NCBI GenBank assembly: GCA_032717465.1
Contig: CM064653.1
Coordinates: 37,492,603 to 37,556,602, forward strand
DNA from: Coenobita brevimanus
Taxonomy: Eukaryota > Arthropoda > Malacostraca > Decapoda > Coenobitidae
Reading direction: 5' to 3'
DNA: 64,000 bases
Part shown: positions 21,271 to 31,666 of the stretch, one piece after another
Numbering within the stretch: position 1 is the stretch's first letter
Layout of the letters: the number at the start of each line of letters is the position of its first letter
Program-made: the position numbers and the translations under genes
The notes under the pieces: model-generated
What the model saw: only the letters and a program-made list of their open reading frames with translations
Databases searched by the model: none
Told to the model about the DNA's origin: nothing

Positions 21271-21329
21271 ACGTGAAGTGGGTCCATGAGAAGGTCGAGT
21301 CTGTTTTGTTCTCACGAATAGATTATATT

Positions 21330-21600
21330 TCACACACCAACACAATCCTCACAAACCACCACAGACCTCACACACGAGCACAGTCCTCACACACCACTAC
21401 AGTCCTCACACACCACCACAGTCCTCACTCACCAACCCAGTCCTCACACACCAACGCAATCGTCACACACCAACACAGTCCTCACACACCACCAGTCCTC
21501 ACACCACCACTGTCCTCACTCATCAACACAATCCTCACACACCACCACAGTCCTCACACACCAACACAGTCCTCACGCACCAACTCAGTCCTCACCCCAC
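21330..21600. repeat. Minisatellite of about 18 bp, variant CAGTCCTCACACACCACC
   Basis: About 14 imperfect units of CAGTCCTCACACACCA(C/A)CA. The open frame across it simply reads a repeating Ser/His/Thr pattern and is not a gene. There are no unique spacers, so it is not a CRISPR array. Confidence 0.9.
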
Positions 21601-21899
21601 ACGTGTAAAATTAATAAGAATAATCTTTTACTTCTATAAATTCATTATTATATAGTTGTAATGACATTTGAAAAATAACTACTTTCTAAAGGGAGGAGGT
21701 TGGGGAAAGTGGTTGGTGGGATACATGGCGAGTTGGGTCCTCGTCCCGTATCCAGGTTACACTTTGAGTGTGGCTGAAACTCGCGTAGCTAAATATTATA
21801 TTCAGTCATTAGAAAGAAATATATGGTAGTATTCTCATCATCATCATTATGAACTTTCCATTTTTAGTCCACAGCAGGACTGGACTCTTCACTTAGGGA

Positions 21900-22475
21900 G
21901 GTTTTAGTCAGGAAGCCCTAACCCACGGCCCTGCACAGTTGTTGACTTTATACACGGGTTTTATTCGCTCCTGTGTAGAGCACAGCTGTCATGTGTGGGG
22001 AGGCTTCACACACAGTTCTTCTCAACAGGATGGAGTCGGAGACTTTCTGCTCATTAACTTTCCTCTTACTGGCTCCCTTCAACCTCTGTCTCTTCGCGGC
22101 ACTGTTGCATCAGTCTCTTTTCTATCGCCACTTCAATGGTCACTGCTCCTCTGAACTGTCTGCTTGCATCCCTCCACCACCACAGCAGGCACGCAGCACC
22201 CGTCTTAGCAACAAACTCAGCCCTTTTCTGTCCAACTCTTTAATGCAAGAGTTAACCGTTGCTCCAGTCATTCATGTATGCAACAGGTCAACTCTGGAAT
22301 TGTCTCCATCTCTGTTTTTTTTTTTTACTGCCTGCGGTCTCCAGTCTTTCATACACAGTGTGTCCAGGCATCTCGAAATGAACTGATCTTGAATTTGGCT
22401 CTGCTGTCGTTTTTTTCTTGGAGGGAGCAATTTGCAGGTCCTGCCCTTTGGTTCCTTCTTTCTTGCATAAAAAAA
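21900..22475 (+). mobile_element. Second Jockey-like LINE 3' fragment, inside piggyBac
   Basis: Reads LLTLYTGFIRSCVEHSCHVWGG, then after frameshifts SSELSACIPPP and LQSFIHSVSRHLEMN, and ends in a 3' UTR (CTTGGAGGGAGCAATTTGC, TTTGGTTCCTTCTTTCTTGC) followed by A9-10. It is homologous to 23340-23920, the 3' end of the host LINE, but independently degraded. Confidence 0.82.
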
Positions 22476-23000
22476 AAATACTCGCATGTATAACCAGGTA
22501 TTATTTACATGCTTACATTATTAGATTTCCTTGACTAATAGCTACCTCTCCATCAACTAGTCTACCTAGTAGTAAATCCACTGAAAGTGGGTTTAGGAGT
22601 TATGAAGGTGAGGAAGAAAGAGAGAGTATTAGCGGTGGCGAGTGAGAGAGATGGTGGTGAGAAAAAAGCGGTGGTAGTGAGACGGAGAGTATGGTAGAAG
22701 GGAATATAGCGGTGTGTGTGAGGGTGATGGAGGGAGGGAAGGTGGTGGTGAGGAAGATGGGAGGTGGTGAGTGTGAGGGAGGAAGGGTGGTGATGATGAT
22801 GAGGAAGATGTGTAAGCTATCAACTTCCATGTTATGGACGGTGTGTGTGTGAGAGACAACAGTAAACGGTTTATTGATACTGCAGCCCTCAGACTGAAAA
22901 TATAGCCTACGGCTTTGATATATGGCGAACATGATAAGCGTTGGTGAATGGTAAAATATTTTATCATTTGATATTTACATTAATTTTAAATTTGATAATA
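22476..23000. other. Purine-rich non-coding stretch in piggyBac
   Basis: The + strand is dominated by GGTGGTGA/GAGGAAG patterns from 22600 to 22810. Frames on the minus strand give Ser/Pro/Leu-rich low-complexity peptides and are not credible genes. Confidence 0.5.
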
Positions 23001-23007
23001 GTTAAAC

Positions 23008-23009
23008 GT

Positions 23010-23046
<37 letters not shown>
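23008..23046. repeat. (TG)n microsatellite
   Basis: GTGTGTATGTG followed by uninterrupted TG, near the right end of the piggyBac element. Confidence 0.92.
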
Positions 23047-23047
<1 letters not shown>

Positions 23048-23218
23048 CAGTGCGCGCGGGTGCGGTACGATATGTTTGGCGGCGCTTGCCTTGCAACGGC
23101 GCCGACGTGTTCGAATGCGTTCCTTTCACTTCGTCAAACCAATAATATTACTCAAGATTCTTTTCTCGATACTAGGGTCGTAAGTGTGGGAAATCGCCAA
23201 GGGTTGCACCGAATAGGG

Positions 23219-23923
23219 TTAAGCCTGCATCATCATTGAACATGTTTGGGGTTTCATTTGCTCGGGACTTGTCTTGGAAAGATCATATTACATCTCTTGT
23301 AAAATCTGACTCCAAGCAATTGGGTGTGCTAAGCCGACTCCATTCCTTCATTACCCCTGCACAATTGTTGACTCTATACAGGGGTTTTATCTGCCCCTGT
23401 GTGGAGTACAATTCTCTTGTATGGGGAGGCTCCCCACATTCAGCTCTTCTCAATAGGGTGGAGTCAAAGGCTTTTCATCTCATTAGCTCTCCCCCTCTTA
23501 CTGACTCCCTTCAACCTCTGTCTCTTCGCCGTAGTGTTGCATCTTTATCTCTTTTCTATCGCTACTTCAGTGGTCACTGTTCCTCTGAACTGTCTGCATG
23601 CATTCCTCCACTTCTACGACGGGCGCGTAGCACCCGTCTAGCGGCAAACTCTCACCCCTTTTCTGTCCAACTCTCTAATGCAAGAGTCAACCGTTACTCC
23701 CAGTCCTTCATTTATGCAACAGGTCAGCTCTGGAACTGTCTCCCTCTGTCTGTATTTCCTGCTTCCTATGATCTCCAGTCTTTCAAACTCAGTGTGTCCA
23801 GGCATCTCGAAATGAATGGATCTTGAATTTGGCTCTCTCATGTATTTTGTTTTTCTCTTGGAGGGAACAGTATTGCGGGCTCATTGCCTTTGGTTCCTTC
23901 TTCCTCACAAAAAAAAAAAAAAA
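23219..23923 (+). pseudogene. LINE C-terminal region and 3' end
   Basis: Continues the Jockey-like LINE after the piggyBac: MFGVSFARDLSWKDHI, LLTLYRGFICPCVEYNSLVWGG, SQSFIYATGQLWNCLP and VSRHLEMNGS to a TGA at about 23826. A 3' UTR of about 85 bp and a poly(A) tail follow. This 3' part is a clean open frame of 196 codons, less decayed than the upstream pieces. Confidence 0.87.
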
Positions 23924-23968
23924 TAAGGGGGTGAGTGGATGATGGTTGCCACCACCTACCACACTATA

Positions 23969-25366
23969 CAGTGCTCGTCAGAAGTATAGAGCGCCCTGCG
24001 TCCCTCCTGAGAAACAAACCTTTCATCATTGAAAAAACATATAAATAATGCATTTTATTTACCTTTAGTGCTTTGTAGGGTAGCCTTTACGTTTCTTCAC
24101 GGACCTGAGACGTCTTGGAAGTGAAAGGGCGAGGCTCCTGAGGTGCTGGAGGGGTATTTTTTCCCAGGAGTCACGAATGGCGGCTTCCAACTTAGGCAGA
24201 GAGCTCACGTCTTTCCCTTGGAGACTCTTCTTTACGAGGTACCAGAGGTTTTCAATGGGGTTGAGGTCTGGGCTATTTCCTGGCCAGTCTGTCATGAATG
24301 ATACCTCGCAGTCACGAAGCCAATTGGTGACCGATTTGGCCTTGTGAGCAGGTGCACCGTCCTGCTGAAACACTCGTGCACCTGTTAGCTCGAAGGAGTC
24401 TGGTAAATGATCACACAGAAGCTCCAGGTAAACATCCTGATTCACTCTGATGTTCTTGGGAAGTACAACAAGCTTCCGCAAACCCTTCCCTGAGAAACAA
24501 CCCCATACCATGAGTGAATCAGGATGTTTAACTGTGCTTTCTACATACCGTGGGTCAAGTGGGTCACTACCTTTGCGTCGATACACACGTGCTCCTCTGT
24601 TACAGGTAACACTAAACGTTGCCTCATCAGACCACAACACTGACAACCATTGCTCCTCACCCCAGGTTAGATATTTATTAGCAAAGGAAAGCCTACGAAT
24701 TCTCTGGCTCTTGGTGAGAAGAGGCTTTTTCACAGGCCTGTGACTTGTGTAACCAAGCTCATGCACCCTACGAGACACTGTTCTCACTGACACCTCACCA
24801 AACACTTCCGGGTTGCTCTCCTTAATTTTCCTTGCACTCACACGAGGATTAAACTCCACTGCACGTTTTAAAACATTAACAGACCTTGGGGAAGTTTTCC
24901 TAGGCCTACCAGACCGCGGTTTCTTTGTGGGAACTGCACCACTGTTTTCCTCCCGAAACCGCGCACACCAACGACGCACTGTCGATCGTGCCACACCAAC
25001 CAATTCACTAATTTCCTTTGTCTGGTGGCCTGCCTCCTTTAGAGCAATGATCTGGGATATGATTTCACTCGATAGTTCACGGGTAGGTGCCATAACAAAG
25101 TTGTGAAGGCCAGAACACTGCGGGACACTCGGTAAAAAATGGCGCAATTTGAGAGGGACACTCGGCGGAGTTCCTCTCTCTCAGGCAACCCGTGGGCGAC
25201 TGAGGCGGGAACCAACCAGCGCGTCGGAAGGCCCCAGGCTACCGTGACGTCATGCTCGGAGCTCAAACTTGTGGCTCAATTCTTACCCCCCAGAATGGGT
25301 GATTCTTTTTGGGCCATAAGTATTGCGCGCCTGGCGGACAACGCTGAATACTTCTGACGAGCACTG
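23969..25366 (-). mobile_element. Tc1-like transposon, apparently complete
   Basis: Perfect inverted ends CAGTGCTCGTCAGAAGTAT within TA duplications. The element is 1398 bp with a single intact transposase gene on the minus strand; this is the compact size usual for Tc1/mariner elements. It landed about 45 bp after the poly(A) tail of the Jockey-like LINE and is followed within 7 bp by another TA-flanked element. Confidence 0.92.
24065..25093 (-). CDS. Tc1-like transposase, intact
   Basis: A 342-codon frame from ATG 25093 (MAPTRELSSE); the open frame extends 18 codons further, but that leader lies in the terminal region and is unlike the family. A bipartite helix-turn-helix occupies about the first 105 residues (ELVGVARSTVRRW, KPRSGRPRKTSPR). 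The catalytic core has WSDEATF, QQDGAPAH and SPDLNPIENLW. Counting from the upstream ATG, the triad is D174, D263 and E299, with 35 residues between the second D and the E. It should excise and insert the element at TA sites. No stops or frameshifts, so this may be recently or currently active. Confidence 0.92.
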   Translation of the reverse strand: MAPTRELSSEIISQIIALKEAGHQTKEISELVGVARSTVRRWCARFREENSGAVPTKKPRSGRPRKTSPRSVNVLKRAVEFNPRVSARKIKESNPEVFGEVSVRTVSRRVHELGYTSHRPVKKPLLTKSQRIRRLSFANKYLTWGEEQWLSVLWSDEATFSVTCNRGARVYRRKGSDPLDPRYVESTVKHPDSLMVWGCFSGKGLRKLVVLPKNIRVNQDVYLELLCDHLPDSFELTGARVFQQDGAPAHKAKSVTNWLRDCEVSFMTDWPGNSPDLNPIENLWYLVKKSLQGKDVSSLPKLEAAIRDSWEKIPLQHLRSLALSLPRRLRSVKKRKGYPTKH

Positions 25367-25372
25367 TATATA

Positions 25373-25910
25373 CAGTCGACCCTCTGTCCTCGCGGTTTCG
25401 ATTGTTCGCGGTTTGTCACCAGGGAAACCAAATCACCTTTTTTGAAGTCCAGAGAAAAATGGAAACACATTCAAATCGCGTGCCACACGCTGCATACCAC
25501 CTGCACGTTTGTTAGCAATTAAGCACAGTATTGTATATTTTTGTATAAAGTACAGCACAAGAACAACACTGTACACAGGAAGTGGTGGAGGAAGTATTTA
25601 CGAAACATGTTTTGTTTGTTTTCTGCAGTGGTGTGACGACTGCAGTGGTTACCATGGTAACTGTGGTGGAGGGTGAGAGTGTAGCTGTGACGAGCGGTGT
25701 GAGCAGCCATCCACCTACGCAATTAAACTATTTTTTTCATACTTTAATTATAAATAAAGTGTTTATTGACATGTACACAGGGGTATTCTTTCATTAAAGA
25801 AGGAAATGGGGGGCTAGGGGTGTTTTTAGGGGGGCACCAATTTTACACGGATTTTCGATCTTCGCGGGGGTCTCAGCCCCCTAACCCCCACGAAGACAGA
25901 GGGTCGACTG
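25373..25910. mobile_element. TA-flanked MITE, 538 bp
   Basis: Inverted ends CAGTCGACCCTCTGTC(C/T)TCG between TA dinucleotides; starts six bases after the Tc1-like element ends. No coding capacity. Confidence 0.87.
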
Positions 25911-25928
25911 TACATACATACATATATA

Positions 25929-26792
25929 CAGTCTAGTCGCCTACGGTGCAGACTTCTATGGCACGATTTTCTGTGACACGGCAAGGTGCCAGACTCCCCC
26001 AAAATGAACCACGCACATAAAATACCTATGGCGTGAGTGCAGCAAGGTTTGAAATGCGCGGGCAAATTCCCTTGACAGCGTGTTCCCCTGTTTGTAAACG
26101 AAGAAGATGGCGACCACTTCAGCTCCATGCTACAAGTGCTCCATCTGCGGACTTTTTTCTCTCATATGAGGAGGGTAAACTTCACCAAATTCATTGTGTT
26201 AAGTAATGAAACATTAAAGATTCTTTAGGTATTGTGACTAGTTTATTGGTTTGTTTGTAAAACCATTGTTAATGGGTTAGTGATGAAGCACCTATCTCTG
26301 AGCAAAGACGAAGTATAATGCCTCCCGTCATCATCACGTAAATAAGAATGATTATTAATGCGTTAAATGTGAGTTTTGTTGACACTTGAGCATACAGACT
26401 TTATCAAATAAACTTCATCAGTCAGTGCTTGACCAGGCAGCCTCCGCCATCTTTAATGTTGTGGTCGGTCAGCTGATCTGTGTCTACTTGGCTGAGCTTT
26501 TTTTTAGCTCAGTCTGCCGTGCGTGGTATTGCCCAAGTAGACACAAGGCTGATCACCCTCCCGTTTTTTGTGCCTATTGTTATGTGTAAGACAGGCATTG
26601 ACTGATTGTTTGATTGTGTGCATGTGTAAAATGGGGAAAAATGGGGAAAAGTGGGGTGAGAAAGGGGACTTTGGGCGAACGTGCAGAACCAAATTCCATT
26701 TTTCCCATAGGTTTAGTTATCTGTATGGCACTGTTTTCTGTGGGTCCATCTTCGTCCAGAACCAATTAGCCGCGCCTTAGGCAACTTGACTG
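25929..26792. mobile_element. TA-flanked non-autonomous element, 864 bp
   Basis: Left end CAGTCTAGTCGCCTACGG; right end, reverse-complemented, CAGTCAAGTTGCCTAAGG. TA tracts or TA-rich spacers lie on both sides. No transposase domain recognised in either strand. Confidence 0.82.
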
Positions 26793-26818
26793 TGTATATA
26801 TATATATATATATACACA
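26793..26818. repeat. (TA)n microsatellite between two elements
   Basis: Mostly TA with a final ACACA; separates the ends at 26792 and 26819. Confidence 0.88.
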
Positions 26819-27485
26819 CAGTAGGCTCGCACAGTGCGCGAGAGATTGGGTGGTCCACGACCTCACGCACTGGGAATTCGCATACTGGGAATACATAATC
26901 TGATGGGAATAATTACATATGGGCGGTACCCCCTCATACCTGGACATTTTTTGGCCCTTACAGTAGAGACTTAATAAAGGTAATATTTTTCAGACATTGT
27001 ACTAAAGCTATAGCTACAATAACAAAAATATGGGTAGTCACCTTAACAACAGTAGACAACGGCCTGATGACCTTAAATAACGTGGGTTCCGAGGTCCGGC
27101 AACACTAACAGCGCTGCACTCCCCACCGCACCAACACTTCCCACCACAGACTCCTCTTGAGCACCTTCCCCAGGAGCATCCAAGTCACTCACTTCGGCCA
27201 TAAACCCTTCAAAGTCCAATGCTGACACTTCTGACATTGCATCCTGTTCATCCTCAACAGTAGAATTCCCGGGAATTTCTGCGCATCAACATGGTGACAC
27301 GTGACGCGCTGTGTGAGGGGTAGTCGCGCACTAATAGAAAATGGCACTTTTGAGCCACTCCTTGCCTCTGCCTCGGCTTCTGTGCGGTAAACTCACGCAT
27401 TCAAGGGTTTTTGGTTATGATTTTTGGTCACACGCGCACAATGCGAATCGCGCACTGTGATGACGGGCACTGTGTGAACCTACTG
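26819..27485 (-). mobile_element. Internally deleted Tigger element with C-terminal remnant
   Basis: Ends CAGTAGGCTCGCACAGTGCG and, reverse-complemented, CAGTAGGTTCACACAGTGCC, flanked by TA. The interior near the left end (GAATTCGCATACTGGGAATACATAA) matches the left part of the 804-3511 Tigger. Around 27190-27240 the minus strand encodes AMSEVSALDFEGFMAEV, the Tigger tail motif. It is thus a deletion derivative related to that element. Confidence 0.8.
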
Positions 27486-27531
27486 TATATATAATACATA
27501 TACTGTATATATATATATATATATATATATA
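27486..27531. repeat. (TA)n microsatellite between two elements
   Basis: TA tract with small interruptions; joins the termini at 27485 and 27532. Confidence 0.92.
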
Positions 27532-28373
27532 CAGTAGAACCTCTTTGGTCCGGACCCCTTTAATCCAGATTTCTGTTAATGCAGACAAAATTTATAAATA
27601 ATAAGCTCCAAAAATATGTTGAAAGTAATTCTAAAGTCATTTTCAGTATCGCTGCGGAAAACGATCGTCATTCGTTTAGTCTCGGATCACGTTAGGTCGT
27701 AACATGGGCGCCTGTTTAAACACACGCTAGCATTCGTTCCATCAACTAGTTCACCAACCATTTATATTTTTACGCTGTATTTCAAAAGTTAATCCTCCTT
27801 ATCATGCCCCTTAATGCAAGTGTAGCTTCTGCAATGAACAAAGGTGTTAAAAGGAGGAGTTTGCTTACACAAAAATGGGTCAGAATATTCTGCAGTGTTT
27901 AGTGATTACTGTAGGTTATTTTTTGTACTTAAATGTGCTTTACTTGTACATCAAACATTAGCTTCTTGCCCATATGGGTATTATCAATATGCCAAAGATG
28001 ACAATGTATTTTTTGCTTACATAAGTTTTATTTTTATTCCAAATATTACAGTTAATTAATTTTTTTTTTTTTTTGCCTACACGGGCCTTAGTCACTTACT
28101 ACAATTTAAAATGTAGGCTAGTTTCTTGTCATGGCCCTACCTGTAAATTATGCAATACAAAACTATTGTACATGATTAGTTTTGTTATTTTAGTATCCTT
28201 TCATCTTTTGCAGTTACGTAGGGTTGACATATGCCACATATGTTAATAATTAACAAACATACCATATGTCGATAGTTTTTGGTATGAACTGGAGATTACC
28301 CTGATGGTCCGGACAATCTGCTAATTCGGACAACCCTTCCCCCCATATAGTCCGAATGAGAGAGGTTCTACTG
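27532..28373. mobile_element. Non-autonomous TA-flanked element B, copy 1
   Basis: Ends CAGTAGAACCTCTTTGGTCC and, reverse-complemented, CAGTAGAACCTCTCTCATTC, both continuing to GGAC. It lies in a (TA)n tract. A second copy at 58026-58874 is nested in another transposon. A 71-codon frame is shared by both copies but shows no known domain. Confidence 0.87.
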
Positions 28374-28383
28374 TATATATATA

Positions 28384-28418
<35 letters not shown>

Positions 28419-28428
28419 GCATATATGC

Positions 28429-28474
<46 letters not shown>

Positions 28475-28496
28475 AATATATAATATATATATATCT
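28374..28496. repeat. Long interrupted (TA)n tract
   Basis: TA with ATGCATATATGCATG and CTAATATATAAT interruptions; it also serves as the 3' tail of the minus-strand LINE at 28497. Confidence 0.92.
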
Positions 28497-30704
28497 AGTG
28501 CCAGACGCCTCAGTCCCGTTTGGGGTGGCCACAAACAAATCGCCTCCAAGTCGCCCTGTCCCCCGCCATTTCACTGCCCTGCTCCCAACTCACACCCCCC
28601 TCTCTCATATACCTCTCCACCCCATCCCTCCATCTCATCCTCGGCCTCCCCCTCCCTCTTCCCCCCTCCACCTCACTCACATACACTCTCTTCGTCAGTC
28701 TTTCACCCTCCATCCTCTCCACATGGCCAAACCACCTCAGTGTGTTTCTCATAACGCTTCATATCACATCCACATCCACACCACAACGCTCCTTTATATC
28801 TTCATTTGTCAGCCTGTCTCTCCACGTGACTCCACAGGCTCCTCTTAAATAACTCATTTCCACTGCTCTCACTCTTGACTTGTGTCCTTCCAACAATGTC
28901 CAAGCTTCACTTCCGTATGTTAGAGTTGGTATCACAATACTGTCATGTAGTAACTTTTTCACTTGCATGCTCACTTCCCTGTTTCTTATCACTGCTTTCA
29001 AAGAACCAGCAACCTTTCTTCCCTGCTGTACCCTTTCAAGCACTTCACCCTCCAAACCTCCATCCTTACTCATCACTACCCAAGTACTTAAACGTACTCA
29101 CATTTTCCAATTCCTCACCATCCAACCTCGCTGTACATTCACTAACCTCACCTCTCTCAAAGACCATCACTCTACTCTTCCCTACATTCACCTTTAGATT
29201 CCGTTTGTTACACACTCTCCCAAACTCATCCACCAAGCGTTGCAGCTCCCCTTCGTCTTCACTCAACAACACAGTATCATCTGCAAACAACAGTACAGGG
29301 AGTTTCCAAACACTATCCTCTCTCACCAGGGCCACTCCAACATCCACTACCCTACCTTGTACCTCTTTTATTACCCCATCCATGTACAGATTGAACAACC
29401 ATGGAGACATGACACATCCCTGTTTCAAACCAACTTTCAAAGAGAAAAATTCACTTAGTTCACCATCCACACGCACTGCAGCCTTCGCACCATCGTACAT
29501 ACTCTTCACAGCATTCAACAACTTCCCATCTACTCCATATATTCTTAACACTTTCCACAATCCTTGTCTATCCACCCTGTCATATGCTTTCTCCAAATCC
29601 ATGAAAGCCGCATACAACTTCTTTCCCTTCTCTAGAAACTTTTCCACTAAAGATCTAAGAATGAATATCTGATCTACACAACCTCTTCCCTTCCTAAAGC
29701 CTCCCTGTTCTTCTCCAACTAATTTCTCTGTTCTTTCTCTAACTCTGTCTATAAGTATCCTACCATACACTTTTCCTATTATACTAAGAAGACAAATACC
29801 CCTATGATTACCACACACTTCTTTTTCCCCTTTTCCTTTGTACAAGGGAATAATTACACCTGACTTCCAATCCTCTGGGACTCTACCTTCCTCCCAGGCC
29901 AATCTGCACATCTTCCACATCCATTCTACTACTATCTCTCCCCCATGCTTCAGCATTTCACCACACACTCCATCAATTCCTGGGGCTTTCCCCGTTTTAA
30001 CTTTCTTCATTGCTTCCACAACTTCTATCCTACTGATTTCTTCCTGTCCTCTCACCTCCCTCCTTCTCCCAGCCATTCCCCAGCCACTTATACTCGCATT
30101 ACTTCCATCCTGTACGTTCAACAATTCCTTAAAGTGTTGTCTCCATCTGTTCACTTTTTCTCCCTTCTCCACTAGTAATCTACCATTTTTATCTTTCACT
30201 TCCCTGCTTACTTCACTTCCACCCTGTCTTACTCTTTTCACTTCTCTCCAGAACATTTTCTTACAGTCCCTCCACTTTACACTCAAATTCCTTCCAAATT
30301 CCTCATCCACTCTCTTCTTACTCTCTCTTACTAATCTTTTCACCTCTCTCTTTCTTTCCACATATAACTCTCTCTTCCGCCTCTCAACTTCTTCCACACC
30401 CCTATTTCTCATCCATTCATTGTATGCTTTCTTCTTCTGTGCCACAGCCTGTCTTACCTCTTCAGTCCACCACGCTGTTCCTTGCACCCCCCTCCGTCTT
30501 CTCTTCCTTCCACACACCACATCACATGCTGCACATATTTCTTCTGTAAATATCTTACACACACCTTCCACGTCTCCCATCTGCACCAATTCATATTTGC
30601 CCAATCGTTCCTCCACTTCTCTGTTATACTCTGCCTTTTTCTCATCCTCTTGTAACCTTTCCACTCTCCTTGCAACTACTTCCTCTCGTCTTTCCCTTCT
30701 TCTA
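28497..30704 (-). mobile_element. RTE-like LINE, 5'-truncated, with TA-rich tail
   Basis: Minus-strand LINE whose 3' end reads GACTGAGGCGTCTGGCACTAG and runs into TA repeats. The other end (30704) is also at a TA tract, with no endonuclease domain present, so it is 5'-truncated. It is closely similar to the fragment at 62946-64000 and the short fragment at 11237-11475. Confidence 0.88.
28510..30664 (-). pseudogene. RTE-like reverse transcriptase with two lesions
   Basis: The frame from 30664 has a basic linker (about residues 1-190), then reverse transcriptase blocks: GKAPGIDGVCGEML, IIPLYKGKG, RGICLLSIIGKVYGRIL, GGFRKGRGCVDQI, AFMDLEKAYDRVD, LKQGCVMSPWLFNLY and LLFADDTVLLS with catalytic FADD. 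A 2-base deletion near 29075 (KYLGSDE then stop) shifts the frame, and a TGA near 28757 interrupts it again before the C-terminal RWFGHVERM...RWRDGVERYM region ending at 28510. The copy at 62946 has neither lesion. Clade placement as RTE-like rests on the C-terminal motif style and is less certain than the LINE identity. Confidence 0.87.
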
Positions 30705-30726
30705 TATATATATATATATATATATA
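30705..30726. repeat. (TA)n microsatellite between two elements
   Basis: Pure TA, sandwiched between the LINE 5' truncation point and the next transposon end. Confidence 0.93.
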
Positions 30727-31666
30727 CAGTACCCTCGCACAGTGAACGAATTCAGAATACAGTAAATGAATTGCCTAGTGAACGAGCGGGGGATAATCAG
30801 GTCATAAAACCATAATGGATGAGTTGAACCTCGAGTGAACAAAATCGGGGGAAAGAGTGGGCCATAACTGCCATCTCCCACATTGAATGACCCCCCCCCC
30901 CTCCCCCAGTAGATGCTGCACAAGAGGCCAGATCTGAACAACCTGTTGGGCAGAATCTAATGGAGGACGAAGATTTGCCTATGACGAAGATCAGTAAAAT
31001 TTTAGTTGCAGTAGAAGTTCTGAGAGAAGAGGTCAAGGCAAATGAAACCAGCTACTTTAGGACACAGGAAGTGCTCAGTGGAGTGGAAACCACTTTTCAG
31101 TATTACATTGAAAGGCACAATATGGAAGGCAATGAAAGAAAACAAACACTCATCACATGCTACTACCGAACTCGAGAACAACAGGAGCCAGTTGCCTCTA
31201 CATTATCTGCTACACTTCCTGGGGAAGATGATGATGATGTGATGTCAGTGGTGTCATCTTCGGACTTTGAAGGTTTTTTGGGAGAGGTGAATGAGGCAGA
31301 CATGTGGGGAAGTGGTTCAATCAGGTGATGAGGGCAACACTGGTAACGGGAAGGAAGGAGTGGAAGGTGATGTGGCGGAGACACCGTAAGTGTTTCTCCC
31401 TGTGTTGGTACCACCTGTATTCAAGCCAGTCAGGACTGGCATCTGCTGCATTTGAGGTAAATAACCATGCATTTTATATTTATATATCTGTACTGTATGT
31501 GTTTGAAATGTGCCCTTTATTACATCTCTGTGGCTTAAAAAGTGGACTTTGTTGGAGCAGTGCCCCCCATATGCTATTTTTCCCATAAGTTGTGTTGTTC
31601 ACAGTGAATTCACAGTGAACGAGCTCATCTGCCGTCCATAAACTCATTCACTGTGCGAGGGCACTC
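30727..31666 (+). mobile_element. Internally deleted Tigger element, C-terminal part kept
   Basis: The left end CAGTACCCTCGCACAGTGAA matches the right end, reverse-complemented, GAGTGCCCTCGCACAGTGAA; TA on both sides. At 940 bp it lacks the DNA-binding and catalytic domains. Ends and coding remnant resemble those of 804-3511 and 26819-27485. Confidence 0.83.
30960..31328 (+). pseudogene. Tigger transposase C-terminal remnant
   Basis: A 122-codon frame corresponds to the extreme C-terminus of the transposase at 1240-3135: EVLSGVETTFQYYIERHN aligns with EVMSALDRTFRYCTDKHN there. KQTLITCYY is a PCNA-binding-type box (Q-x-x-I-x-x-Y-Y) and SDFEGFLGEV is the tail motif. Nothing of the catalytic core remains. 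Confidence 0.78.

Larger units (their letters stand above)
17123..23218 (+). mobile_element. piggyBac element, 6.1 kb, decayed and expanded
   Basis: Inverted ends CCCTATTCGGTGCA are perfect over 14 bp and flanked by TTAA (17119-17122 and 23219-23222). The left half contains a broken piggyBac transposase. The right half is enlarged by other repeats: a copy of the block tandemly repeated at 38 kb, a minisatellite, and a second Jockey-like LINE 3' end. Its excision restores the LINE reading frame. It is much longer than a typical 2.5-kb piggyBac because of later insertions. Confidence 0.87.
11991..23923 (+). mobile_element. Jockey-like LINE split by three DNA transposons
   Basis: Pieces at about 11991-12435, 14377-15760, 16439-17122 and 23219-23923 form one non-LTR retrotransposon: N-terminal endonuclease, reverse transcriptase, C-terminal domain, 3' UTR and a poly(A) tail (about 23909-23924). 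The inserts are 12436-14376 (TA duplication), 15761-16438 (TTAA) and 17123-23218 (TTAA). Joining the flanks with one copy of each target site gives continuous peptides: FLYTHFKAKGG, IALTSCISKVFES and NNTQLKPASSL. The LINE also carries its own frameshifts, near 14575 and after YADDS near 16935, so it was decaying or broken independently. The 5' limit is uncertain. Confidence 0.85.

Noticed and set aside
21330..21600. Possible CRISPR-like array or repetitive protein gene
   Set aside because: Degenerate 18-bp minisatellite without spacers; the frame has no start context or conserved domain.
22600..22967. Minus-strand Ser/Pro-rich frames of about 110 codons
   Set aside because: Low-complexity translation of purine-rich DNA within the piggyBac element.
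27844..28059. 71-codon frame also present at 58338-58553 with one visible residue change
   Set aside because: Conserved only because both lie in recent copies of the same non-autonomous element; no recognised domain. A genome-wide coding-potential test could reverse this.
28875..30815. Long + strand frames opposite the LINE
   Set aside because: Antisense shadows of the minus-strand reverse transcriptase; Ser/Pro/Leu-rich without motifs.
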